NCBI GenBank assembly: GCA_015501055.1
Contig: JADNYV010000031.1
Location: 62,001 to 126,000, forward strand
From: Mucidula mucida
Lineage: Eukaryota; Basidiomycota; Agaricomycetes; Agaricales; Physalacriaceae
Direction of reading: 5' to 3'
DNA: 64,000 nt
A model generated the notes under the pieces. The model made no database searches and had not been told where the DNA came from. It saw nothing but the letters and a program-made list of their open reading frames with translations. The first letter of the stretch is position 1. Each line of letters begins with the position of its first letter. Of the stretch, positions 10,129 through 22,259 are shown in pieces. A program made the translations under genes and the position numbers.

Positions 10129-11938
10129 GTGAGTGTAGTTGTGACGATTGGGTTTTTATTGTATCGCTGGCTATAATTTATAATTTATGCAAATCCTCAG
10201 TTCGCGCGCGACCCATGAACACTGACATTTATTTATGACCAGTTCGCCTGTTTAGAACATTCGGATACATTGATTGTGCAATGTATAAGTAGTTTTGTGT
10301 TCAATGTAGCAACAATGTAGCATCAATGTTAATGAGGTTCTAGAGTCATTCGAGGCTCCTTAAGGCCAGACCGACTTTTTTCGTAAATGGCGAGCTGGCC
10401 GTTCATTTCTCCTTCGTTCTGCCTGGAGATGGTAGACGCGTGCATTACGTGTAGATTCATCAGAATACCGCATTTCAACTATGTTTGTGGCGGTGGCCCA
10501 CCAATGGATCTCCTCCTTTACGGTGCTCAGTGCTCACGGCCACGGGAAGTATAAAAGTGGGGCAATGGACATCCTCAAATCAGGACGTATTGTCCATAGC
10601 GCCACACTCCTATTATGGGCAGTCGCACCCTCCCGTTTGGCGGATTCGCAAGTACTTGGCGGATTTCAAACATGTCCGCCGTGGCGCGACCGGGTCATCG
10701 TAGACTACTTGTACCACAAAAAATGAAGTCCTGTCGTAAAATATTAGATATACATGGCTCAGCCTGCTTCTCTATGACTTTATGTGGCGTATGAGGCACC
10801 TAACCCGGACATTTGTGACTTTGAATGATCAAACATGGCTCCAGAGCTATGTAAGTTCCATCCAAGGTTATCGATATATCATCTCAACGTGCTCCCATCA
10901 TGTAAAGAGCATGTCTGGCAGACGAAGAAAGCCTGCTGTGAGCATCTGTGACTCTGAATTGCCTCCTATGGGATCTTTCACAGTTCTTTGAGCAGGTATT
11001 GATCCTTTTTTACAGAATAATACTCTTCAGATACAATAAACACAGTTTTGAGGGCATAACTACATCTACACAGTCCAACTTGGTCGCGCCACGGCGGACA
11101 TGTTCGAAATCCGCAGGTTAGTTCCTTCAGATCAAGACATGCCAAGTACTCGCCGGCGGCAAACGTGGGAACACTCCTCATGTACTTCCAGTCGACGTGC
11201 ACAGCCAGTAGAACACCTCTACAATACTTTGGAACCTCTTAAAGCAACTTAGGAAGCGTATCATACTGTCTAATCAGCCATCCTATTGGTGGGAAGGAGG
11301 TATGGATTTCCGCCTTGTACGGACAGAACGTGACGTACCGGGGTTCCCAAACAACTTTTCTAGAGTCATTCGAAGCTCCACGTGTTTGCTGGATTGTGAC
11401 AATAAGAGCAAGTTACGTAACACGTGTGCAACTTGCCTTCTTACCCTTCACGACGTTCGGTGTTCTTGAAACTGGAAGCATTTCACGAAACGTCAGATGT
11501 AGTTTCCGGCCACCTCTTGCCTTTACCGGCACAGTTCATTCTGCGTATTTATGCGATGACCCAAGCGCCGATGTCAATGCTTCATATGTAGGTTTCTTAT
11601 CGAGTATACGACTACATGCCCTGAACCCCCTTCAGCGTCTCCGCGTTACCCACACCCGAACCGCCAATCATAAATGATGGCGCTTGTGTTTCTGTTTGAT
11701 CATATTCAAATGTAAACTTGACAGTTGCTTTTACGCTCACTGTACATCGTCTCCACTGCTGGGATGCTGGCGTATCTTCTCTCACTGGGCGATATCAACG
11801 GAATTGCTTCTGACCTACGTCTTCCTTGCCATTCGGCGCGCCTACCTCTGCGGGGCTGTGTCATGTCTCACTTGAAAATGGACTAGCACAACCCTGGGCC
11901 CGCGAATGAGTTAGCCCCCGAGGCACCTGTCAAGAAAC
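10129..11938. other. Intergenic region with a diverged inverted repeat
   Basis: No gene is supported. An inverted pair sits at about 10645-10703 and 11075-11160. Both arms share the stretch gcggatttcRaacatgtccg continuing into ccgtggcgcgacc, plus an outer GCRAGTACTTGG, and one arm has about 35 bp extra. A separate direct repeat, ctagagtcattcga, occurs near 10340 and 11370. The latter part (11400-11940) is the upstream region of the glucanase gene. Confidence 0.45.
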
Positions 11939-11950
11939 ATGGGGGAAACA

Positions 11951-11958
11951 TATAAAGG
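11951..11958 (+). promoter_or_regulatory. TATA box of the GH5 glucanase gene
   Basis: tataaagg lies 138 bp before the chosen ATG at 12089 and is followed by a pyrimidine-rich leader. This argues against the earlier in-frame ATG at 11939, which is upstream of the TATA box. Confidence 0.6.
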
Positions 11959-12088
11959 CGCTTTACGACGTTCTCGCATCATTTCTCCTCTTTCTTCACG
12001 GGCAATTCTTACCGTATTTCTTCTTTCTTGGTCCTACTTTACTTTTCTTATTTCATTCACCCTTCCCCTTCCCTTCTTCTTTATTTTC

Positions 12089-14433
12089 ATGGCGTCGTCT
12101 TCTCAGCCTGAGGAAGGCTACGCTGTTCTTCAGCGCCTGTCGACTTCATTCCAGGATCGGCCACAGTCGTCCCAGGTGTCCATCGGTGAATCCCAGACGT
12201 CGGTACCTGCAGACTCGAGGACGACGTTGCCCAAAACGGAGATTGACGAGTATACTCGTCAATACCTTGCCTCTCCGACGAAGAGGAAGCGCGGTCCTGT
12301 TTTCTGGCTCTCTTTTCTTGTCGCCTTCGTCGTTGTCGTTCTGGCGATAATCCTACCGGTCTACTTTCTCGTGATAAAGAAGGATGATTCGTCGAGCCAG
12401 GCGTCCAGCGGCGGCAGTGGGAATAATGGCACCGACTCTGGGAATGACGGACATGGAAGCGGACCTTCGACGTCGGGTGCTATCACCGGTGGGGACGGCT
12501 CTGAGGTGACGCTGGAGGATGGAAGCAAGTTCAAGTATAGTAATCAGTTTGGAGGTTTCTGGGTCGCGGATCCATCTGATCCTTTTGGCGCTGGTGGAAA
12601 ACCTAACAGTTGGACCCCGGCGCTTAACGAGAGTTGGACGTATGGTAAGGATCGTATCAATGGGTGGGTGTCATTTCAAGTTGTCTTACGCTCGCTGAAA
12701 CGCATTGGTCTCTCTAGCGTTGGCCTCGGGGGGTGGTTTGTTCTGGAGCCGTTTATCAGCCCCGCTCTTTTTCAAAAGTATCCTGACGCGACGGATGAAT
12801 GGACGCTGAGCGAGGCTATGGCGGCGGACACGGCAGGCGGTGGACTGAATCAGCTTGAGGAACATTACAAGACGTTCATTGTACGTCTTCCTGTTCAGAA
12901 TCACTTTGTCGTTTTTGCTAATCAGATTTCAGATTGAGAAAGACTTTGCCGAGATTGCTGGAGCTGGTCTGAACTGGGTTCGTTTGCCCATTCCTTTCTG
13001 GGCTATCGACAAGTGGGATGGAGAGCCCTTTCTAGAAAAGGTCTGCTGGAAGTATGTTACCCCCCTGGTGTTTCGTCGTTGTGCTCAATCATTCATCGTG
13101 TAGATATATCCTCAAAGCCTTGTCTTGGGCCCGCAAGTACGGTCTTCGCGTTAACCTCGACCTGCATACCATTCCTGGATCTCAGAGCGGTATGTCAATA
13201 TCTGGGCCAGCTTCCATCGTGCTCATTGTTTCAGGTTACAATCACTCCGGCAAAGGCAGTGGCCAAGTCAACTTCATGTACGGACCTATGGGCGTCGCCA
13301 ATGCCCAGCGCGCGCTTAACTATATACGGATCATTACCGAGTTTATCTCCCAGCCGGAATATCAGGACGTTGTGCAGATGTTTGGGATCATGAACGAGGC
13401 GGTCATTGGCGTCATAGGCCGTGACGCGCTCACTTCCTTCTACCGTGAGGTGCACGACATGATACGCGGTATAACCGGTGTTGGAGAGGGCAAGGGATTC
13501 TACATTTCAATTCACGATGGGTTTGAAGAGGACATGACGCAGTGGGATGCATTCCTCGCTGGAAGCGACCGCGTTGTCCTCGACCGACACCCGTACACGT
13601 CGTTCAGCCGATCCACGTTCGACGACCCCATAGCTACAGGAACCGGCGCCGACGCTGGCGGTGTGTGGGTGGATACGGCGTGTGCTTGGGCGGATGAGTC
13701 GGTGAGGCTGTCGGGCACGTTTGGCTTCAACTATGCCGGGGAATGGAGTAATGGGTACAATGACTGTGGACTCTTTCTCACTGGCGTTGGCGGTACCCAA
13801 ACGTACGGAGGCGACTGCAGCGCATGGGAGGACGCCACCACATGGGACGACTCGACCAAGGCTGGTGTCGCTGCGTTCAACGCGGCACAGATGGACGCTC
13901 TGAAGGACTACTTCTTCTGGACATGGAAGATTGGAAAGTCCGCCGCGGGGACCGTGCAGGCTCCACTGTGGTCGTACCAGCTGGGTTTGGAGGATGGCTG
14001 GATTCTGAAAGATCCCAGGAAGGCAAAGGGCAAGTGTGGGGATCTGCCAGAGTTTGATGGAGACTATCAGCCGTATATGACGGGCGGGGCGGGGGCTGGG
14101 ACGATCACTGCGGCTGCTGCTGGGACGCCGTTTCCCCCTGCGCAGATTAACGGGGTGGATGTTCCGGTCACGGAGCTTCCTCAGTATACGTCGACTGGGA
14201 GTGTGCATACGCTGCCTGGTCCGTCGGCGACTGTTAACGGGTGGTTCGACGCGCAGGATACGGGGCTGGCGCCGACGCCTATTCCTGGGTGTGCTTATCC
14301 TGATCCTTGGAATGCCGTCGATGCTGCGATTCCGACTGGGTGTGGTGCTGATGCCGCCGACCCCGACCCTCCTACTACTAGTAGGACCACGACCTCAGTG
14401 CCCATTGAGACTCCGACTGATGAAGATGAATGA
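12089..14433 (+). CDS. Membrane-anchored GH5 glucan 1,3-beta-glucosidase (exo-beta-1,3-glucanase)
   Basis: The model is join(12089..12663, 12718..12880, 12933..13051, 13104..13189, 13235..14433), 713 aa. It should remove glucose from beta-1,3-glucan at the cell surface during wall remodelling. The N-terminus is cytosolic and ends in KRKR. A signal-anchor span follows (VFWLSFLVAFVVVVLAIILP, about residues 72-91), then a Ser/Gly linker and the GH5 (subfamily 9-like) domain: VGLGGWFVLEPFISPALF, LNWVRLPIPFWAID, LDLHTIPGSQSG, FGIMNEA (acid/base Glu) and YAGEWSNGYNDC (nucleophile Glu). This is the usual layout of fungal exo-1,3-glucanases with a type II anchor. The C-terminus is a Pro/Thr-rich tail. 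Start chosen by the TATA position and leader. Confidence 0.93.
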
Positions 14434-14694
14434 AACCACTGCGTAGGATGAGACGACTGATGATGCGCGCCGGAGACGACTTTGAACGTTGACTATTGAT
14501 GGACTTTTGTTTATATCTAACTTGTAGATTGTACTTGTTTCTTTTGGGTGGTCGATTTAGTCCCGCTGTGTTGTTTTATGGTACAAGGCAAATCCCTCAT
14601 TAATTCATATTGGTCGACAATATCGATTCCCTCCGATCGCGGCTACCCCGTGTCGCGCTCCTTGCTCTCTTACCACCATCTTTACGTGTAAAAC

Positions 14695-15867
14695 ATGGAA
14701 AACGCGCGTTTATTTGCGCTTTCGATATTGGTCTCCTACTTTCTGGTTATCATATGCTTGTTCGGCGTCATTTTGAATAGCTTTCGCGGTCTGGTTGGCG
14801 CAGCCAGTAAAAGCAAAGTGCTTGCCTTCTCCACCCTCACAGTAGCTTCGTTCGCGCATACATGGTTTTGTACGTGTTTTTTTCATTTGAATCGCCGCAA
14901 GAAATCGCTAAAGGATCCACTTCCAGACATGTTCAAGTTCATGCATGTAAGCGATTGACAACCTTTGATTGAACAAGGAAGTAACCAAATACTCAGTGGA
15001 GTTTTATAGACTATGAAACGACTGCCACTTCCATAGCAGATGCGCCCCTTGACAGGCTCACGGATTGGCTACTGAACACGAGGCTCTTCGAGCAAGCGTG
15101 GGCCGCCGTTTCCTTTAGTACAATGAACTGGTGGTGGAGCGAACAGCTCTGCCTCTTCACTGTTGGATTCTGGACAGCCTTTCTGTACTTTCAAGGTAGG
15201 CGTTCATGGCATCGGTGTTGTTTAACTGTTAATTGCCAGCATAGGCAGTCGCTACGGAATCAAACACGTCTGGGCGTACATGCTACTTGGACAACTTGTC
15301 GCCATATCCGTCGCGAGCAACCTCTTCTATCTTGCCATCGTACTCTCTCCTCGTCAGCGCGGCTACAAACCTCTGCAGCCATCCCTCGCCCCGCCGGTGC
15401 TCTGGGTTAGCACGTTCATAGCGCTTGCATGTGTCTTCCGGAGTCCATACACAGACGAAAGCGCATTTCTCCCGAACCTTCTCTTCATGCACGGCCTTGT
15501 CGTGATCCCTTTTTTCTTTGTCAAGTCCGCGAAGATGGCGTTCTGGATTCCGGTTGAGTCATTGCACGGGATATATCTGCTAGCGGCGGCAGCAATGCGT
15601 ATAAAAACTACAGCCATGGCTTGGGAGACCTCGGGCTCCGCTACCAAATTCTTGATGGATGTATGGTCGACACTACATTCGCATCCGGCTCAATCCTCCA
15701 TTGGATACGACGTGGTCTGGACAACCGTCTCCTTCATGGTTTGGTCAATATTGGAAGGAGGAGGGTTGATGGCGTCGTTGTTGGCGCCAGTGACATCGGT
15801 TGGCGTTTCTGCACCGCTAAGCGTCTGGCATACGAAGGTTGACAAAAGAAAAATCGACAAGTTTTGA
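14695..15867 (+). CDS. Multipass membrane protein, function unknown
   Basis: The model is join(14695..14946, 14997..15195, 15245..15867), 357 aa. The hydrophobic stretches suggest about seven or eight spans: residues 5-27 (FALSILVSYFLVIICLFGVI), one near SKVLAFSTLTVASFAHTW, one in LFTVGFWTAFLYF, YMLLGQLVAISVASNLFYLA, VLWVSTFIALACVF, LLFMHGLVVIPFFFV, a weaker one at LHGIYLLAAAAM and one near WTTVSFMVWSILEG. A Lys/Arg loop follows the second span. I do not recognise the family. It is likely a basidiomycete-conserved membrane protein. It is convergent with the membrane protein at 16031-17593. Confidence 0.75.
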
Positions 15868-16030
15868 TGCACCGTGTGGCGCATACGTTTCTCGATATAC
15901 GCTTTTCTGAAATATAATTCAACATTTGCCATTGATGATGCGTGATGATGATGATGCATGAAGCCCGAGTCTGTATCCGAGAGTCTAGGAGGTATAGGCC
16001 TATAAATAATCATACTGCCTTCTAAAGCTT

Positions 16031-17593
16031 CTACTGGGCATCTCTAGCATCATTCTCCTTTATGGAGTTCTCAGCAGGCGACCACCCATGTCCCGCTTTG
16101 ACGTCAGACAGCTCTGATCGTGAGACATCTGATAATTAGCTCAATTCAAGGTGGACAGAGCAGTGCCTCACCGATATCATCATGAGTAGTGAATTGCTGC
16201 CTGGCCACCTGCACTTGCACCTCCATTGTCGTTGTCTGGAAACGCGTACCGGATACACCTGTGGTGCCACCGCTCTTAGACTCGGAGTGGTGGTCGGTGG
16301 AATCTTCCATGACGTTGATACCAGTCTCGCGAGCAACCTTGATGATGAGATTGGACATGGCCATCTCGATGTTGAGCTTAAGGGGACGCCGTTAGGAACT
16401 GCGAAGCAATGCTGGATGGAGGACAGACCTTGACCATGTACGCCACGGGTGCTACGGTCGTCAATCAGTTCCATGCAATGCGCAAGCCGTTCAAAAGCGA
16501 CTCACAAATTGCAGGTAAACAAAGTCGTTCTTGAGAGACATCATCGCTATAAGATGTCGAGTCAGCCAGGCTAAAAACCCGGACTCGACACATGAACGTA
16601 CCGATGATGAGAACGTCCATGGATAGAGAAAGGATCATGATCTGGGTGTTGAACCGTACCAGGCGGGTGTATTTCTTCAACTGCAGATAGTATATCAGTG
16701 TGGGTCAGAGCAAAGCGACCGAGGGAAACGTACACCACCGTGGATAACGAGACGTTGCTTGACAGTGCGTATGAAGTACCAATTGAGGATGGCATCGACG
16801 ATCAGATAGATACTTTTCTGCTCGAACATAAGATACGGTTCGCATGGTGAAAACGGAGATGACTTACTTCACAGCGATCCCACCATATGTTTGTGTCGTG
16901 GAACTTTGTACTGATTTGAAGCTTGGCGGGAATCCAGATACAGTAGACAGAAATGTTGATGGCTAGGATAAACGCTGCGATGCCCCAGCGAATCCAATTC
17001 TAATCGAATCCGATGAGAAGGAGGATTGAGCAGAGACACGCGACGAACCCGTTGACTCTCGGTCGCCAACAAGATACAAAGTCGATTGACGATAATCTGC
17101 AGGAGGAACTGCACTTGGAGTGCCCACATGCTGTATAACGCAGTTGAGACAGGCAATGGCGGAAATTGGATAAACGGGCCTACGTGAGAACAATCAAGAA
17201 GAAATAAAACGAGGGTGGAATTTTTCCGGCGAGATATAGCCAACAGAGGAGAGCCAGAACAGCGCTCCTTCATGGTCGAAGGCGTTAGATAGGAAGCAGC
17301 ACATTGTTACTTGTTACTCACACAACGATTTCGCCCCAGATTAGAACAACGTACGTGTTTAGTCGACGCGCACGACGTGTCTCCCGATACGCGTGGCAAA
17401 GAGCAAAATAGCCAAAACCGAGAGTCCAGCCGAACGCCATTGAAGCCACTGTATTATTAACGCGTCAAAATGCACGTTAAATTCGCGAATAGAAATAAAA
17501 CGTACAATTCATATCTCCTCCCGTAACATTGAGCAGCTCGAATGGCTTCTCTGTGTTCCAGTACATCCCCGTTATCGTTGGCTTGTACGACAT
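16031..17593 (-). CDS. Multipass membrane protein, paralogue 1 of a tandem pair
   Basis: This is a many-exon minus-strand gene starting at the ATG at 17593 and ending at the TAG at 16031-16033. In order it reads ITGMYWNTEKPFELLNVTGG, FGWTLGFGYFALCHAYRETR, LCWLYLAGKIPPSFYFF, LQVQFLLQIIVNRLCILL, DTNIWWDRCE, LIVDAILNWYFIRTVKQRL, LKKYTRLVRFNTQIMILSLS, MDVLIIG, MMSLKNDFVYLQF, LNIEMAMSNLIIKVARETG, a Ser/Thr-rich tail and a separate last exon. Introns are about 50 bp. It is predicted to have about seven spans with a cytosolic tail. It matches the gene at 18669-20227 exon for exon. This is a conserved fungal integral-membrane family with no function known to me. Confidence 0.8.
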
Positions 17594-18668
17594 CGTTGAA
17601 CAAAGACGAATATTACCGCACTCACATCGCACACTATTTATCAAGTTGAATTTTCGATACTCCTAAGCTGAAGGAGAAGGAAAACCGTGTGCGGAGCGGC
17701 TGCCACGATCGCTCTCGGCCAAGGCCTTCCGTAACTCGGAGAGTATGGAGATATGGATAAGAAGAGGGGCAGAGCGACGGTGTTCTCGGCACTAAATCTA
17801 GCTGGTTCCAGTAAATTTGGTCTCCAGCTAGGACTCGACCATCGGTACAAGCAAGCACATAGTTCATCTGCGCGTCAAGTCTCTGCTTGCTTCGCGCCTC
17901 GCTGAGTTACACACTGAGACGTTTCAATGTTAACCCTACAAGCCGCAGAGAGGGTGAAGCGGCATTGGCTTGACGAGGCGTAAAGACTAAGCATTGCAAT
18001 TTTCGCGGCAGATCGCAAGTAATGCACGCAGGCGGGAGCTTCCCGACAGAGAGGGGACGACGCGCATCGCGGAACGAGACTGCCAGAGGAGAGAATGATT
18101 GTTGTAGCAGTGCTTTTGAAATACGTGTCGCAAATCGAGTTGAAAGCGAAGTTATGCTGAGATTTACCAGTACAAAGCACACATCTACACTTCGAGAGCT
18201 GGCTCGGCGAGAAGGTAAGAGGTCCTGAGGCAACATTCAGCTGTGAAATGATATGGAACTCGGCGTCGCGTAACATCGCGTCGTTTAGGCGCGCAAAACG
18301 TGGCAAACCCCTTTTCAACTGCAAGCGCACCCGGTCCACTCCGAATGCCAATAACAGGTTCAACATCTCACAAACGTGAACATTAAAGGAAGCGCGACGA
18401 AGCAAAGTCCTTACATAGTGCTGCTATACACTGAGACTTCAGATATTGTGCAGAACGCCAAGGATCTCTCGATCTCCGCTCCAAATACCCATGCGAACCT
18501 GTCATCTCACCCACACCACCATCACTGTCACATTCAAGCTGTCTTTATAGACAAGTTTAACTCAGAAACGGGGGAAGCAGCGCTTAAATGAATTTGGGGT
18601 CTCGAAAGTAACACACGCGAATTCTATTACTCTATTATGTATCCAATAAAGTCCAGAAATCCGAAAAT
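17594..18668. other. Spacer between the paralogues
   Basis: A minus-strand frame at 17875-18405 is open for 176 codons but lacks recognisable domains and splice context. The stretch most likely holds the promoter of paralogue 1 and the 3' flank of paralogue 2. Confidence 0.35.
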
Positions 18669-20227
18669 CTAGACGGCGGCGTGTGCGCCATTCTTGTTGT
18701 CCACGTCCTTCGCCGACTCGGAGTCGGCCGACCAATCATGTGTTGCTTTAACATCCCCCAACTCTAAAACAACATGAATTTCAAGAGACCAGCGCTGGAA
18801 CAAAGGGGCCAACTAACCGATATCGTCATGGGTAGTAAACTGCTGCCTTGCGACCTGGACTTGAACCTCCATCGTCGTCGTCTGGAAGCGTGTACCAGAA
18901 ACACCAGTACCGCCGCTCTTAGAATGCGAATGTTCAGTGCTATCCTCTTGGACGTGGATACCGGTGTCGCGTGCGACCTTGATGATAAGGTTGGACATTG
19001 CCATCTCAATGTTGAGCTACAGCGACAATTAGGATAGGCGGATGCGGTACTGTTCGCCCGACGAACCTTGACGATATACGCAACAGGATGCTAGTAGCCA
19101 GAGTAAGTTTGAGGTAGGATATGTGGAATTAAGTGTGACTCACAAATTGCATATACACGAAGTCGTTCTTGAGGGACATCATGGCTACATAGCACCAATA
19201 GATCAGCAACGCTGGAATCAAGAATGCACGACTATATGTACCGATGATGAGCACGTCCATGGCCAAGGACAGGAACACGATCTGGGTATTGAACCGCACT
19301 AGACGCGTGTATTTCTTCAACTACAACCAACCCATGAGTCCAAGTCAGGCGAGCAAGGGAGTGAAGACGTACGCCACCGTGAACAATGAGACGTTCTTTG
19401 ACAGTGCGAATGAAGTAGTAATTAAGGGCAGCATCAACGACCAAATAGATAGTTTTCTACTCATTGCTTCAGACGCATTCGGATAACAGCAAGGCATGTA
19501 TGGCTTACCTCGACGCGATCCCACCAAATGTTGGTATCGTGATACTTCTTGCTAATTTGCAGCTTAGCAGGGAGCCACACGCAAAAGACAGAGATGTTAA
19601 TCGCCAGGATAGCGGCCGCGACACCCCAGCGAAGCAACATCTATTATCGGTTCAGGATGAAGAGGAACGTCCAAAGGGAAGGAGGTTCTTACTCGTTGAC
19701 GGTCACTCCCAAGAAGGATACAAAGTCGGTTGACAATAATTTGGAGGAGGATCTGAACTTGAAGCGTCCAAGTGCTATCGTGAAAAGTGTCAATTGAGTG
19801 AGAACGCTCAGAGGAACGTACGTACGCTAGGATGAAGAAGAAGAAATAAAACGAAGGTGGAATCTTCTGGGCGAGATACAACCAGCAGATGATAGCGAAG
19901 ATCAGACACCTTGAAGAAAGGTCAGTCTTATACGACTACCAAGTAGGTGCACCTCCGCTTACACCGCGATCTCGCCCCAGATGAGTATAACATAGGTATT
20001 TACGCGACGAGCACGACGCGTCTCACGGTAGGCGTGACAGACTGCAAAGTAACCAAAGCCCAACGTCCAACCGAAGGCAAGTGATGCCACTGTCGTACTG
20101 GTCAGAGTGGCGTCGAATTAGTAGTGAACGAGGACCTACAATTCATATCACCACCTGTAACGTCTAGAAGTTCGAACGGCTTCTCGGTGGGCCAATACAT
20201 CCCCCACATAGTTGGCTGGACCGACAT
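18669..20227 (-). CDS. Multipass membrane protein, paralogue 2 of a tandem pair
   Basis: The start is the ATG at 20227 and the stop lies at 18669-18671. Pieces in order: MWGMYWPTEKPFELLDVTGG, FGWTLGFGYFAVCHAYRETR, CLIFAIICWLYLAQKIPPSF, LQVQILLQIIVNRLCILLGS, LLRWGVAAAILAINISVFCV, DTNIWWDRVE, YLVVDAALNYYFIRTVKERL, LKKYTRLVRFNTQIVFLSLA, MMSLKNDFVYMQF, HPVAYIVK, LNIEMAMSNLIIKVARDTG, then TGVSGTRFQTTTMEVQVQVA and a last short exon (ELGDVKATHDW). The product is clearly homologous to the neighbour at 16031-17593 with the same intron positions, so the two arose by tandem duplication. The IWWDRVE segment and the final helix are the best conserved. Function unknown. Confidence 0.82.
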
Positions 20228-22208
20228 TCTTTCAAGATGGGCAGGGGGAGAAAGAAATGGTGGGATGGGCTTAAAAGCGGAGAGCGCGGCTGGTATTTAT
20301 CCAGTCCATCAATCAAACCTCCTCCTAAGGAAATCGCGTATACGGAGCGGGCCCCGCGGACGCGCCGATCGACATGAACATGATCGGGTTCGTTTCCTGC
20401 CCCGTTCCACCCGTTCCGCTACGGACCAAGAGAAGGTAGATCCTGGCGGCCACATCAGTTCTCTACATGAGATGCGTTGGGAGAAGGTGGACAATGTTCA
20501 CTTGGATCTTCAATTTCGAATAGCAGGTTCGAGACTTCCCCACACAAACAGTAGGATGTCAGCGAAAGTATGGAAATTACTAACACATACAGGAGGTGAT
20601 CGCGGAGGCGGGGCGTAATTGTATTGAACAACGGAATCAACAGGAGTTGACCGTATGAATGTGCCTTGCTTTGAAGGCCGGCGCTGTCTAGGGGGATTCT
20701 GTCTGAGCGCAAATCAAGATTTTTGAAGATGACAAGGATGGCCGTGGGATGTCCGAAAAAGAGGGTAGCCGAAAAGAACCCTCTGTTATCCAATACCCCA
20801 GACGTCTGGTGGGGTAATCTGGGCTCGTTGGAGAGGAACCTTTAATGGTCTGAGTCATGCGTACTGTTTGCTTTGAAGTTCGCTTATCCATACGGAGAAA
20901 GTACAAACTTGACATGGAGGCAGTCAATTGAGCAACAGTACACAAGAGGGGTTCCGATCGGGTTTTCGTCTGCTATTTTCAACTCATCGTACTATTGAGG
21001 AGCAAAGACCAAAACAATGTACGACAAGTTTCGTGGTCACCTACAGTGGAAATCAGTTTTACGGTGGGAGACGGTACGACGGACTCTCCACCTCGTTAGT
21101 CCTGTACACAATCGCGAGCTCTTCCGGAGCATGTCATGCAACGAAATTTGATCCCACCAGTTACACAAATCGAATCAAAAGACTTGATGAGGGTAATGAC
21201 CGTGAGGATGTCAATTCCGAGACCACTAGCATAAAGAACGGCAAGTCCGTCAACCCGGGTCACACATCCTGACATGGTGAGGAAAGAGGACATGACCGGA
21301 CAGCATATCCAGTCGCCAGGTTGGTGTTACAATCCATCTTGCGGGAATAACAGACTCACAAGGAATGAAGAGAGCAATATATCCATCGGAAAGTACTCAA
21401 CTTTCTGTATGCGTAGCTGAAAGTATGACTAAGCCTTCCCTTCAGATCATTTTGCATGTTTACTTCGGATGGCCATATCTGGTCACGTACCCGCCATTTC
21501 AAGCTATTCGGAGATTACCATCTATGGTTTCGCAGGCGAGCAAGCCTTAGAAAACGAACACGTCCCTTGCCGAAGAGTGGCGGGGAAAACCTCGTAGATA
21601 CAGCTCTCGAAAACTCCACCCACGAGAACATATGCCGCAGCGGTTTACGGTAGAAGGTTACATCGAAACTTTTGAAGCTGACAATGTCAGTAAAGGCAGC
21701 AGATTGCTGAAATGATGATGATGGTGCAAGACACAGCATGGTTATGTACGTAAGCGCAATATGGATCCCGAATGGAACTTCCGTCATGACTTCAATTTGA
21801 TTCAACTTTTAGCATTCTTCAACCATGAAACCAAATGAGAAAACCCTCATGGAGCTCTGGATTCCTTTCGGTAATGTCCTCATTGACTTCCCAACTGAAT
21901 ATAAATTTACAGCAGTAGCAGCATGATATAAATACTAACTTAGGTTCAACTCTTCCCATCACTGTTGGCTGACGTCCTGTCTCGGCCATGAAAAAGCAGC
22001 AGGTGAGGTGCTTATGCACGTTCCTATATTATCCCTTCTGTGACATTACGCGTCGAGTCACATGCCTGACGGTGGCGCGCGCGACCCATCGAATCTTGCT
22101 TTACATCGTGCTATGGAACTGGCACGCCCTTCAATTCGTCGATATACTTATCCTCGATAGAGCCACTCTCCCCTCATTCGCTATCGAGGCCCTGGACCTG
22201 TGACTGGC
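20228..22208. other. Intergenic, no gene recognised
   Basis: Several short open frames occur on both strands (20124-20618, 20928-21272, 21515-21805). None has domain sense. Hydrophobic minus-strand pieces near 21096-21293 and 21740-21805 could be remnants of a membrane protein, but no splice chain joins them convincingly. Confidence 0.35.
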
Positions 22209-22231
22209 CCAATAATAGGATCCGTATAAAT
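22209..22231 (+). promoter_or_regulatory. CCAAT and TATA elements of the PPxY membrane protein gene
   Basis: A ccaat word lies at 22209-22213 and tataaat at 22225-22231, about 30-35 bp before the ATG at 22260. This implies a very short leader. Confidence 0.5.
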
Positions 22232-22259
22232 AGCCCAACATTTAACATTTAATCTCAAC

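Noticed and set aside
13507..14208. 233-codon minus frame
   Set aside because: It is an antisense shadow of the last glucanase exon, with no domain sense.
17875..18405. 176-codon minus frame between the membrane-protein paralogues
   Set aside because: No homology sense. It overlaps the promoter region of the downstream paralogue.
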